DNA from: Acidimicrobiia bacterium | Lineage (GTDB): Bacteria > Actinomycetota > Acidimicrobiia > Acidimicrobiales > Hopanoidiivorantaceae | NCBI GenBank assembly: GCA_020027305.1 | Contig: JAHRAM010000078.1 | Span: forward strand, 1-14,065 | DNA length: 14,065 bases | Reading direction: 5' to 3' | Shown here: positions 1-6,595 of the stretch, piece after piece | Layout of the letters: every line of letters begins with the position of its first letter | Numbering within the stretch: the first letter of the stretch is position 1 | The notes under the pieces: generated by a model | The model's database searches: none | Seen by the model: the letters and a program-made list of their open reading frames with translations, nothing else | What the model was told of the DNA's origin: nothing | Program-made: the position numbers and the translations under genes

Positions 1-126
1 GAAGCGGATGATGTCTTTTCCAATTAAGTGATAGGCGTTTTGCCACCAAGAATTAAAGCTGTCTTCATCTCGCCCATAGCCAGCTGCTGTGGCATAGTTA
101 ATGAGCGCGTCATACCAAACATAAAA
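1..126 (-). pseudogene. metG: 5'-truncated methionyl-tRNA synthetase fragment, continuing past the left edge
   Basis: Read on the minus strand from 126 to 1, an open frame of 42 codons gives FYVWYDALINY, then GYGRDED, then a WW pair and NAYHLIGKDIIRF. This is the conserved catalytic-domain stretch of class I methionyl-tRNA synthetases (the family pattern is YVWFDAL-NY, then HL-GK-I-RFH), which normally lies about halfway through the first 350 residues. The N-terminal half with the HIGH motif should lie to the right, but that DNA is a tandem repeat and then queG on the other strand. The frame extends right to stops near 273-297 with no ATG, GTG or TTG start. So the gene is broken at about 126-132 or rearranged. 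The downstream half is outside the window. Recognition of the family is firm; the pseudogene status assumes the assembly is correct. Confidence 0.75.
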
Positions 127-222
127 AGTGGTGAAAGCACAAAGCGAAACAAAAATATGAAAAATGGCGATGACATAAAAAATGGTGAAAGCATAAAGAG
201 GGGCGAAAATATGAAAAATGGC
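115..222 (+). repeat. Six degenerate 18-bp tandem units at the metG/queG junction
   Basis: Six consecutive 18-bp units start at 115, 133, 151, 169, 187 and 205. Read on the plus strand in the queG frame they give PNIKSG, ESTKRN, KNMKNG, DDIKNG, ESIKRG and ENMKNG. Units 3 and 6 share the core aatatgaaaaatggc. Unit 1 overlaps the last codons of the metG remnant, so the array sits exactly on the breakpoint. Unit 5 supplies GAGGGG (198-203) and unit 6 the ATG at 211 that I take as the queG start, so the array appears to provide the translation signals of queG. Confidence 0.85.
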
Positions 223-1821
223 AAAAAGGTAGAAGGGCTTGTTGAAAAAATCTATTCGGCAGGAACTGCTGCTGGGCTAGATGCCATCGGATTTTCAGAT
301 GCCTCTGATTTCACCCAAACTTTTGATGCACTGACAGAGCGAAAGCAACTCGGCTATGGGGCGGGCATGAATTTCACATTTAAAAATCCAAAGCGCTCAA
401 CTAGCCCCAACCAAACTCTTCCCAGCGTCCACTCAATCATCACTGCTGGCTATCACTATGGAAAAGAAGATGATGGCGAAAACAAAATTAATGAAATGCT
501 GGCAATCGAAAATTGTGAGACGCAGAAAGAAGAAGGGAAAGAAACTAGCAAAAATAAAACTGGCAAGCCTGCCATAATGAATACTGATAAACATAATACT
601 GGCAAATCTAATATAGGCAAAACAAACATAGGCAGAGCAAATATAGCCAAATATGCCCGCCAAGATTTCTACAAAAAACTCAGAAGCGGGCTAGAAGAAA
701 TTGCAGCAGTGCTAAAAGCTGCTGGCTATAAGTCCGTTATCCTCTCTGATGATAATGCGTTAGTAGACAGAGCAGCAGCACACAGAGCAGGGCTTGCTTG
801 GTATGGAAAAAACTCAAATCTAATATTTCGGCGCTCCAATGAAAATCGCCCCAATGAAAACAAGGAAGAAAATGGGAAGGAGCAAAAAAACATAGGCAGC
901 TACTTTGTCATTGGGTCGGTTTTAACTGATGCCGATTTAAGCGACTATTTTCAGGCAGAGCCATTGCCAAGTGAATGTGGGTCGTGTGTTAGTTGTATAA
1001 AAAAATGCCCGACAGGTGCGATTCTCAACGATGGAACAATTGATGCAAGAAAGTGCCTTGCTTGGTTACTCCAGAAAACAGGGATGTTTCCCGCCGAACA
1101 TCGAATAGCGCTTTCAAACCGAATATATGGGTGCGATGATTGTCAAACGGCTTGCCCGATAAACAAGCAATCGAGCATGGTCGGTAAAGCCACTCGACAA
1201 GAAATTGTGACTCTAAATTCATCTAACGGAAATTATTCGCCAGCAAACGAAACCATAGAGCAAAAAATTCAAAGAGATGTTGCAGAAGAAAATACAATAC
1301 AAGAAACAGACATTCTAGAGCCAGATGTGTTTGAGATTCTTGAAGCCACAGATGATGAACTTTTAGAAAGGTTCGCACATTTCTACATTCCCAAGCGAGA
1401 CCCAAAATATCTCAGGCGAAACGCACTTATTGCCCTCGCAAATATTTTTGCGCCAAATATTTTCACTGGCGATAAACACTTGGATAAATATTTTGCTGAA
1501 AATAAAACACGAAAAGAAAAGCGAAATCAAAAAGTAATTACAAAAGAAAGTGAAGTATCAAAAATAAACGGAAACACAAAAACAAAATCAAACAAAAGCC
1601 AGAAACTTCAAACAAAAATCCTCCAAACACTTAAAACCTATTTAACACATAGCGACCCAATCCTTCGTGCCCATGCGGTTTGGGCGGCAAAACGTTTAAA
1701 CCAATTTGAACTTCTTTCCACTCAGTTTTTTTCACCGCAGCTGCACACATTGCCCCCACAATCAAAACCGAATTATGAAACCGACCCACTGGTTTTAGAA
1801 GAGCTGAGGCGCCCAGCGTAA
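211..1821 (+). CDS. queG: Epoxyqueuosine reductase with repeat-derived inserts
   Basis: QueG is a cytoplasmic cobalamin- and iron-sulfur-dependent enzyme that reduces epoxyqueuosine to queuosine in the wobble position of GUN-anticodon tRNAs. Numbered from 211, eight cysteines fit two [4Fe-4S] clusters: C256, C259, C262, C266, C282, C308, C311 and C315 (CGSCVSCIKKCP, ARKCLAW, CDDCQTACP). The core motifs AKYARQDFYKKL, DDNALVDRAAA, GLAWYGKNSNL and the C-terminal HEAT-like part (RRNALIALAN, RAHAVWAAKRLN) are present. At 536 residues it is far longer than the usual 340-380. The excess is K/N/E-rich inserts near residues 95-146, 209-226, 325-375 and 430-475. The frame is open back to a GTG at 28, but that stretch is antisense metG. 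I prefer the ATG at 211 because GAGGGG lies 7 bases before it; ATG 157 is possible. The next gene starts 18 bases after the stop. Confidence 0.93.
   Translation: MKNGKKVEGLVEKIYSAGTAAGLDAIGFSDASDFTQTFDALTERKQLGYGAGMNFTFKNPKRSTSPNQTLPSVHSIITAGYHYGKEDDGENKINEMLAIENCETQKEEGKETSKNKTGKPAIMNTDKHNTGKSNIGKTNIGRANIAKYARQDFYKKLRSGLEEIAAVLKAAGYKSVILSDDNALVDRAAAHRAGLAWYGKNSNLIFRRSNENRPNENKEENGKEQKNIGSYFVIGSVLTDADLSDYFQAEPLPSECGSCVSCIKKCPTGAILNDGTIDARKCLAWLLQKTGMFPAEHRIALSNRIYGCDDCQTACPINKQSSMVGKATRQEIVTLNSSNGNYSPANETIEQKIQRDVAEENTIQETDILEPDVFEILEATDDELLERFAHFYIPKRDPKYLRRNALIALANIFAPNIFTGDKHLDKYFAENKTRKEKRNQKVITKESEVSKINGNTKTKSNKSQKLQTKILQTLKTYLTHSDPILRAHAVWAAKRLNQFELLSTQFFSPQLHTLPPQSKPNYETDPLVLEELRRPA
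589..648 (+). repeat. Four 15-bp tandem units inside queG
   Basis: Units at 589, 604, 619 and 634 encode KHNTG, KSNIG, KTNIG and RANIA, directly followed by the native QueG motif KYAR (649 on). A looser copy, KNKTG, lies at 550-564. The last unit merges with the conserved IAKYAR motif, as if the array grew out of it. The period preserves the reading frame. Confidence 0.85.
835..879 (+). repeat. Three 15-bp tandem units inside queG
   Basis: Units at 835, 850 and 865 encode SNENR, PNENK and EENGK. They sit between the conserved WYGKNSNLIF and GSYFVIG segments, where ordinary QueG proteins have only a short loop. The units are degenerate (about 9 to 11 of 15 bases shared between neighbours) but in phase. 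Confidence 0.7.
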
Positions 1822-1839
1822 ACTAAAAACAACAATAAA

Positions 1840-3045
1840 ATGAAGCACCTTTTAGCCACAAATGACTTTCCGCCGAAAATCGGTGGCATTCAAAATTATC
1901 TTTGGGAGCTGTGGAAGAGGCTTCCGAGCGAGAGCTTTGCCGTGCTTACCCGCCCACACAAGCCCGACCAAAACGCCGAACAAAAATTTGACAAAGGCGA
2001 ACCCTATGACATTCATCGCTCAAACCAAAGTTTGCTGTTGCCCACCTCAAAGCAAGCTACAGAAATAAAGACACTGGCAGAAAAGGTGAAGACAGAGATG
2101 TTGATATTTGATCCTGCACTACCGCTTGGTCATCTTGCCCCAAAAATGAACTACAAATATGGGCTGGTTTTTCACGGGGCAGAAATCAATATTCCCGCCA
2201 AGCTACCATTTTTGAAAAGCCGCCTAAAGAAAACAATTGCTAATGCCGAACTCATTATTACTGCCAGCCAATGGGCAGCCGATGAGGCAAAGAGACTTTT
2301 TTCTAATCGATCTCGCCACAATTTTTTATCTATTAACAATTTTCCGCCGTGCCACTACATTCCGCCAGGCGTTGATACTGACAGGTTTGTTCCGCTACCT
2401 AAAGATAAAAAGCAAAAAATCAGAACCAGCTATGGCGTGGAACCCGAAACATTTCTTGTGGTTTGTGTGAGCCGTTTGGTTCCTCGAAAAGGGATTGATG
2501 TGCTAATCAAAGCGGTGGCAGAAGTGGCGAGTTTCAAAAACGCACAGAACGAACAAATTGGCAAAAGCGAAGCCACCTCTCATCCACCCATCAAACTGCT
2601 AATCGCTGGCACTGGCAGAGATGAAAAGCGCCTCCAAAAACTCATTAGAAAAACAAATGCTCCAGCGCAGCTACTTGGCAGAGTTGGTGATGCCGAGCTG
2701 CCAGAAATATATGGCATCGGCGATGTATTTTCAATGCCGTGTCGAACTCGCTGGATGGGGATGGAGCAAGAAGGATTTGGGATTGTGTTTATGGAGGCTG
2801 CTAGCTGTGGGGTTCCATCCATTGCAGGAAAAAGTGGTGGAGCTACTGAAGCGGTGGTTGAAAATGAAACAGGTATTATTTTGGATGACCCTTCAGATGT
2901 TGGCTCTCTCGCACAAACATTGCTGTTGCTTATAGGCAACAGAAAAAAGCTGGAAGAGATGGGGGAGAAAGCGCGAAAGCGAGCAGTAGCGCAGTTTAAC
3001 TATGACTTATTGGCAGCCAAGCTGGCAAAAATCCTAAACTGCTAA
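1840..3045 (+). CDS. GT4 glycosyltransferase, PimB'-like (phosphatidylinositol mannoside type)
   Basis: This is a 401-residue GT-B fold enzyme of family GT4, predicted to transfer a sugar (mannose in characterised PimB' enzymes, from GDP-mannose) to a lipid acceptor at the inner face of the membrane. The N-terminal loop TNDFPPKIGGIQNYL binds donor and acceptor in the family. VVCVSRLVPRKGIDVLIKA begins the C-terminal Rossmann domain. The EX7E motif is E311 to E319 (EGFGIVFME), preceded by the PimB'-typical FSMPCRTR and followed by SGGATEAV and NETGIILDD. The length is normal for the family. Only small extras occur, near residue 235 (FKNAQNEQIGKSEATS). No Shine-Dalgarno sequence is visible. Neighbouring membrane and SRPBCC genes follow it in many actinobacteria. 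The family is clear; acceptor specificity is inferred. Confidence 0.88.
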   Translation: MKHLLATNDFPPKIGGIQNYLWELWKRLPSESFAVLTRPHKPDQNAEQKFDKGEPYDIHRSNQSLLLPTSKQATEIKTLAEKVKTEMLIFDPALPLGHLAPKMNYKYGLVFHGAEINIPAKLPFLKSRLKKTIANAELIITASQWAADEAKRLFSNRSRHNFLSINNFPPCHYIPPGVDTDRFVPLPKDKKQKIRTSYGVEPETFLVVCVSRLVPRKGIDVLIKAVAEVASFKNAQNEQIGKSEATSHPPIKLLIAGTGRDEKRLQKLIRKTNAPAQLLGRVGDAELPEIYGIGDVFSMPCRTRWMGMEQEGFGIVFMEAASCGVPSIAGKSGGATEAVVENETGIILDDPSDVGSLAQTLLLLIGNRKKLEEMGEKARKRAVAQFNYDLLAAKLAKILNC

Positions 3046-3048
3046 CAA

Positions 3049-3062
3049 AGATAAACTTATCT
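3049..3062. other. Short inverted repeat between the glycosyltransferase and membrane-protein genes
   Basis: AGATAA, two bases, TTATCT forms a perfect 6-bp inverted repeat four bases after the glycosyltransferase stop. The string acttatcta (3055-3063) recurs in the pfkA leader (5515-5523), and an AT-rich -10-like word (TATAAA, 3062-3067) follows here. It may be a binding site or weak promoter; there is no T-run to make it a terminator. Confidence 0.3.
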
Positions 3063-3077
3063 ATAAAAGTCGGCATG

Positions 3078-3109
3078 CAAATACAATTACAAACAAATAC
3101 AATTACAAA
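3078..3109 (+). repeat. Perfect 16-bp tandem duplication
   Basis: The unit caaatacaattacaaa occurs twice head to tail at 3078-3093 and 3094-3109 with no mismatch. The period is not a multiple of three, which argues that this stretch is leader rather than coding sequence. It directly follows an ATG at 3075. Confidence 0.9.
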
Positions 3110-3120
3110 TTTGACACAAG

Positions 3121-3152
3121 AAAACAAACAAAATGGTAAAACAAACAAAATG
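3121..3152 (+). repeat. 15-bp direct repeat with 17-bp period at the start of the membrane-protein gene
   Basis: The word aaaacaaacaaaatg occurs at 3121-3135 and 3138-3152, two bases apart, giving a 17-bp period. Each copy ends in an ATG; only the second (3150) is in frame with the membrane protein. The duplication thus created an alternative, out-of-frame start at 3133. Confidence 0.9.
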
Positions 3153-3728
3153 ACAAGCGAAAAAACGATAGACGAAAAAATCACAAACACCAAGACCGCA
3201 GAAAATAACATAGCCAGCAGTTGGACTGAGATATTTCAGCTCAATGGAGCTTGGACGTTGAAGTTTTCCATTCTAGGTTCAGCCATCTTTGCAGTTTCTG
3301 TCACGTTGGCAACCATTTGGGCTTCCCTTTTGCCTCTAAACACCGTTGTTTCCCTAACACTTTTTTCAGCTGGAATAATCTTCTATATATATGCCATGGT
3401 GGTGGCAGCTGCTAGAAGTCGCTATGAGCAATTAACCGTTGCTGCTATATTTATGCTGGCAGGCGCCAAGCGGAAAAAAGTCACGTTGGCGTTTTATATT
3501 ATGCTGGCGCTCGTCACTACGCTAGCTATAACTGCGTCTGCCATTAGACTTTGGACAGCTACAGCGTTTTCTATTTTGGCGCCAACTTACATTTTGAGTT
3601 TAATGGGAGTATGGGGGGCTAAATATGAAAAATATGGAAACAATTTGATAGCGACTGACAGTTCTATAAAAAACCAAACACAACCCAACAATAATAAGGC
3701 ACAAAATAATGGCACAGAAAGTTTTTGA
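3150..3728 (+). CDS. Four-helix membrane protein of the actinobacterial pimB'-linked type
   Basis: The 192-residue product has about four hydrophobic helices: FSILGSAIFAVSVTLATIW, then SLTLFSAGIIFYIYAMVVAA, then VTLAFYIMLALVTTLAITA, then SILAPTYILSLMGVW, ending in GVWGAKYEKY. Arrangement and ending resemble the small uncharacterised membrane protein that follows pimB'-like genes in actinobacteria (ending LWGARHG there); no biochemical role is known to me. The N-terminus is K/T/N-rich and the C-terminus (KNQTQPNNNKAQNNG) is also low complexity. The frame stays open to an ATG at 3075, but the two tandem duplications there have periods of 16 and 17 bp, so I choose 3150. If both lie in the coding region, together they add 33 bp and keep frame. 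The last 20 bases overlap the next gene, suggesting translational coupling. Confidence 0.75.
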   Translation: MTSEKTIDEKITNTKTAENNIASSWTEIFQLNGAWTLKFSILGSAIFAVSVTLATIWASLLPLNTVVSLTLFSAGIIFYIYAMVVAAARSRYEQLTVAAIFMLAGAKRKKVTLAFYIMLALVTTLAITASAIRLWTATAFSILAPTYILSLMGVWGAKYEKYGNNLIATDSSIKNQTQPNNNKAQNNGTESF

Positions 3729-4170
3729 AGAAATCCCAGTTGATGCATCGCCTCAGTATTGCCTTGATGTCATCACCAATTTTGAGGATTATCCATCTTG
3801 GGCGAGCGACATAAAAGAAGTGGAAGTGTTGCGAAGGGATTCAGAGGGGCGGGGCAACCTAGTATCTTTTCGCGCAGCAGCAATCGGGCGGAGCATTAGC
3901 TATACCCTTGAATATTTTTATGCCGATGACCCTCTACGTTGTGCTTGGCAACTGACAGAAGGCGAGTTGCTAAAAATCTTGTCGGGCAAATATGAGTTTG
4001 AGCCAGAAGGTGATGGCGGCAAAACACTCGTGAAATATGGTTTGGCAGTAGATTTAGAGGTTCCTCTAATGAGCTTTGTCAAACGCCGTCTGGAATCTCG
4101 CTTGCTGAACGCTGCCCTCACCGATTTTAGAAATCGGGTTGAGTCACAAGCCGACCAAATTGCAGGTTAA
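3709..4170 (+). CDS. SRPBCC family (polyketide cyclase/dehydrase-like) protein
   Basis: This 153-residue protein has the START/SRPBCC helix-grip layout: an N-terminal strand (KVFEEIPVDAS), a helix with the family's typical FEDYPSWASDIKEVEVL, a central antiparallel sheet (SFRAAAIGRSISYTLEYFY, then CAWQLTEG), and a long C-terminal helix (LMSFVKRRLESRLLNAALTDF). Such proteins bind lipids or other hydrophobic ligands. In actinobacteria this type commonly lies beside pimB'-like and ROK kinase genes, but its ligand is unknown. The length is normal and, unlike its neighbours, it has no low-complexity insert. It starts inside the end of the membrane-protein gene and ends 18 bases before the ROK kinase start, so all three are probably cotranscribed. 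Confidence 0.85.
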   Translation: MAQKVFEEIPVDASPQYCLDVITNFEDYPSWASDIKEVEVLRRDSEGRGNLVSFRAAAIGRSISYTLEYFYADDPLRCAWQLTEGELLKILSGKYEFEPEGDGGKTLVKYGLAVDLEVPLMSFVKRRLESRLLNAALTDFRNRVESQADQIAG

Positions 4171-4188
4171 TCAAAAACCACTTCTGCT

Positions 4189-5418
4189 GTGCTGTCTTTT
4201 ACCATTGGGCTAGATATTGGTGGCACAAATATCCGCTGTGTGAAACTTAGCGCTAGCAACGAAATAATATGTGAAGCCCACCAGCCTTTGCCAGACAATT
4301 TGAAAGACTTGATTTTGGTTGTCACCGATTTAATCGTTGAGTGCGTGTTTGGCGAGAGTAGGGATGTGATTAAAAGCACTGATTCTGTTACAGATGAGTT
4401 CGAAGTTAGCGATGCCAGAGGCGACAATGCTGGAAGTGTAAATGATTCTGCAGTGAGTGAAATCACGATTGGAATAGGATGTGCGGGAACGGTCACACCA
4501 GATGGCACAATTGTTAACTCTCCAAATATTCTTTATTTAGATGGCGTGAACTTGAAAGACGAAATATCTGCAGCTCTTCAAAAGAGAAATAAAAGCAAAA
4601 ATAAATTGCCAAATAAATTGCCAAATGAGCCACCTAACAAGTTGGCGGGAAACAAGCTGTCAAACCCTGCGGTAGAAAATCCAAACAACACTCTTATTAA
4701 AAGTGTCGTCGTTAAAAACCTAGTTATTGAAAACGATGTTTTCACTGCCACTACAGCCGAGCTGCGATTTGGGAAAGACGTAAACGATGATTTCATTTTT
4801 ATTGCGTTTGGAACTGGGATTGGTGCTGGGCGAGTTATAGATGGCAAACAATATAGAGGTGCCAACAACTTTTTTGGAGAGGTCGGGCATACGGTTGTTA
4901 CCGAAAGGCAAGATTTACCAGTTTGTGGATGTGGGCGAGTCGGATGCTTTGAGCAGATGGCATCTAGTGTAGCCATTCCTAGAATGATTGCTGAAATGAG
5001 TCAGCACATTCCAAAAGGCGCTACAGTTGAAGACATTTCTAATTTGGCATCTGGTTTAAAATCTAACAATTTGAAAACTGATTTAACAAAGAGCTTGAGT
5101 CTCAGCACAGAAAAAGTAGACAGACAAACACAAAAAGAAGAAAGCAAAAGCAAGAATGCCAGCCATGAAGCCTTTGAAATCATTGATGTTCTAACTGATT
5201 GGATGGTTGTGGGTCTAAAAAACATTGCCAAAATATGTGACCCTGGGCTTATCGTTTTATCTGGAGGTCTAATGAATGGAATTATCCTAGAAACTCTACA
5301 AGAAAAAATCGCCAAATTTGAAGCAGCAGAATTTCCGCCTATAAAACTTGCCATACACAATCAATTAGGTGGAGCAATCGGGGCAGCACTTTTGGCAGGC
5401 CTCTCAAATCAGAACTAG
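4189..5418 (+). CDS. ROK-family sugar kinase, probable glucokinase, with large inserts
   Basis: ROK kinases phosphorylate glucose or related sugars with ATP in the cytoplasm. Visible motifs are the phosphate-binding LDIGGTNIR (8-16), the catalytic region with E181-N182-D183 (ENDVFTATTAE), GTGIGAGRVIDG, the sugar- and zinc-binding GEVGH (E231, H234), and the zinc ligands C246, C248 and C253 in CGCGRVGC. LSGGLMNG and GGAIGAALL close the C-terminal domain. The protein has 409 residues against about 310-320 usually. The surplus is three inserts: residues 59-90 (D/S/N-rich), 132-172 (the NKLP array) and 285-325 (K/S-rich). The start is GTG, with no in-frame ATG nearby and no clear Shine-Dalgarno sequence. 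pfkA, another glycolytic kinase, follows, which favours glucokinase over other ROK activities. Confidence 0.88.
   Translation: MLSFTIGLDIGGTNIRCVKLSASNEIICEAHQPLPDNLKDLILVVTDLIVECVFGESRDVIKSTDSVTDEFEVSDARGDNAGSVNDSAVSEITIGIGCAGTVTPDGTIVNSPNILYLDGVNLKDEISAALQKRNKSKNKLPNKLPNEPPNKLAGNKLSNPAVENPNNTLIKSVVVKNLVIENDVFTATTAELRFGKDVNDDFIFIAFGTGIGAGRVIDGKQYRGANNFFGEVGHTVVTERQDLPVCGCGRVGCFEQMASSVAIPRMIAEMSQHIPKGATVEDISNLASGLKSNNLKTDLTKSLSLSTEKVDRQTQKEESKSKNASHEAFEIIDVLTDWMVVGLKNIAKICDPGLIVLSGGLMNGIILETLQEKIAKFEAAEFPPIKLAIHNQLGGAIGAALLAGLSNQN
4600..4662 (+). repeat. 12-bp tandem array inside the ROK kinase gene
   Basis: In-phase 12-bp units encode NKLP (4600), NKLP (4612), NEPP (4624), NKLA (4636), one extra glycine codon, then NKLS (4651). 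The first two units are identical at all 12 bases. The array lies at residues 138-158, between the helix ending SAALQ and the strand leading to the catalytic END motif, a loop position in ROK kinases. Confidence 0.85.
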
Positions 5419-5474
5419 GTGCTTGTGTTGACAAAACAATTGGCCCAGCGCTTTTTGCGAACATAGAGAATTGG

Positions 5475-5506
5475 AAGCCGTTAAATTAAGAAGCTATTAA
5501 ATTAAG
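5475..5506 (+). repeat. 16-bp tandem duplication in the pfkA leader
   Basis: The units aagccgttaaattaag (5475-5490) and aagctattaaattaag (5491-5506) are adjacent and match at 14 of 16 bases. They lie in the 139-bp noncoding stretch between the ROK kinase and pfkA. The second unit runs into the stem-loop that starts at 5503. Confidence 0.8.
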
Positions 5507-5520
5507 TGAGAAATCACTTA
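5503..5520 (+). other. Seven-base-pair stem with GAAA tetraloop in the pfkA leader
   Basis: TAAGTGA, GAAA, TCACTTA makes a perfect 7-bp stem closed by a GNRA-type loop, 37 bases before the pfkA ATG. No U-run follows, so it is not a normal terminator. It could be an RNA structure in the leader or an operator in DNA. A TAAAAT word (5529-5534) just downstream is a weak -10 candidate for pfkA. The rest of the 5419-5557 gap holds a TTGACA word (5428-5433) with no matching -10 at normal spacing. Confidence 0.4.
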
Positions 5521-5557
5521 TCTAAATGTAAAATTTTCTAAAAGCAAAGTTTAAGAC

Positions 5558-6595
5558 ATGAATATTGGAATACTCACAGGGGGCGGAGATTGCCCAGGCT
5601 TGAATGCTGTTGTTCGAGCAGTCGTGAGAAAGGCTGAAAAATATCATGGCGATACTGTCATCGGTTTTAGAAATGGTTGGCAAGGCGTTATAGAAGACGA
5701 CTCCGAGCCTCTCACAATTGAAAAAATGCGTGGAACATTGCCAAGGGGTGGAACTGTGCTTGGAACATCTCGCATTCAGCCGTTTGCCGTTGAAGGTGGC
5801 GTTGAAAAAAGTAAAGAGACCCTTGCTCACCACAAAATAGATGCCCTCATCGTGATTGGTGGTGATGGCACATTGTCGGTGGCAGTTGATTTTCAAAATG
5901 AAACAGGTTTCAATGTGGTTGGGGTGCCAAAGACGATAGACAATGACATTTCAGGAACCGACATGACATTTGGTTTTATGACTGCTGTTCAAACTGCCAC
6001 AGATGCCATCGACCGTCTTCATACCACTGCCGAATCTCACGATCGCATTATGGTGGTAGAGGTGATGGGAAGAAATTCAGGACACATTGCAGTTTGGGCA
6101 GGCATTGCTGGGGGAGCGACTTTGACACTCATCCCCGAAGAGCCTTTTGACATTGAAAAGATTTGTTCGGCCCTAAAAGCTCGCCACGCCACAAATCGTT
6201 TTGCTTCAATTGTGGTGGTGGCAGAAGGGGCTCGCCCGATTGATGGAACTATGGAATCCATACAGTCAGAAACTGATGAGTTTGGGCATGTTCAATTGGG
6301 TGGGATTGGCGAACGAGTGGCAAAAGAGGTTGAAACAAGAACGGGTTTGACCTGTCGCTCAATTTCTTTAAGCTACATTCAACGGGGTGGCACTCCCTCT
6401 GCTTTTGACAGAGTGCTTTGCACCAGTTTTGGGGTAGAAGCCGTTGATGCCGTGCATGAAAAAGATTTTGGCAAAATGATGTCTTATCAAAAGGGCAAGG
6501 TCACTCGGGTGAAGCTAGAAAAGTCAAAATCTTCCCCAGTTGGTGAAGACCTAATTAATGTCGCTAAGACTTTCTTTTTGCCCGGGATGAATTAG
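5558..6595 (+). CDS. pfkA: 6-phosphofructokinase, probably ATP-dependent
   Basis: PFK converts fructose 6-phosphate to fructose 1,6-bisphosphate in the cytoplasm. The 345-residue length and motifs fit PfkA: GILTGGGDCPGLNAVVR at the start, GGDGT (101-105), PKTIDND (124-130, catalytic base D128), AESHDR, VMGRNSGHIA and QRGGTPSAFDR. The two positions that separate donor types are G104 and K125. Glycine at 104 is found in ATP enzymes, whereas PPi enzymes usually have Asp or Glu there (GGDDT, GGEDT). Lysine at 125 is shared with PPi enzymes and with the Streptomyces-type ATP enzyme. I therefore infer ATP use. It has no low-complexity insert. No Shine-Dalgarno sequence is seen before the ATG. Its 3' end overlaps the minus-strand membrane-protein gene by 32 bases. 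Confidence 0.93.
   Translation: MNIGILTGGGDCPGLNAVVRAVVRKAEKYHGDTVIGFRNGWQGVIEDDSEPLTIEKMRGTLPRGGTVLGTSRIQPFAVEGGVEKSKETLAHHKIDALIVIGGDGTLSVAVDFQNETGFNVVGVPKTIDNDISGTDMTFGFMTAVQTATDAIDRLHTTAESHDRIMVVEVMGRNSGHIAVWAGIAGGATLTLIPEEPFDIEKICSALKARHATNRFASIVVVAEGARPIDGTMESIQSETDEFGHVQLGGIGERVAKEVETRTGLTCRSISLSYIQRGGTPSAFDRVLCTSFGVEAVDAVHEKDFGKMMSYQKGKVTRVKLEKSKSSPVGEDLINVAKTFFLPGMN

Noticed and set aside
28..210. Upstream extension of queG to the GTG at 28
   Set aside because: The stretch 28-126 is antisense to the metG remnant and encodes nothing QueG-like; the in-frame stop at 25-27 only marks the limit of the open frame.
115..222. CRISPR-like array
   Set aside because: Units are directly adjacent 18-bp degenerate copies with no unique spacers and no cas genes nearby.
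2580..2939. Minus-strand open frame inside the glycosyltransferase gene
   Set aside because: It lies wholly opposite a well-conserved gene, has no recognisable motif and no start signal, so it is a shadow.
5001..5360. Minus-strand open frame inside the ROK kinase gene
   Set aside because: Opposite strand of a conserved coding region with serine/phenylalanine-rich composition typical of an antisense reading.
5428..5456. Sigma-70-like promoter with TTGACA before pfkA
   Set aside because: No acceptable -10 word occurs 16-18 bases downstream.
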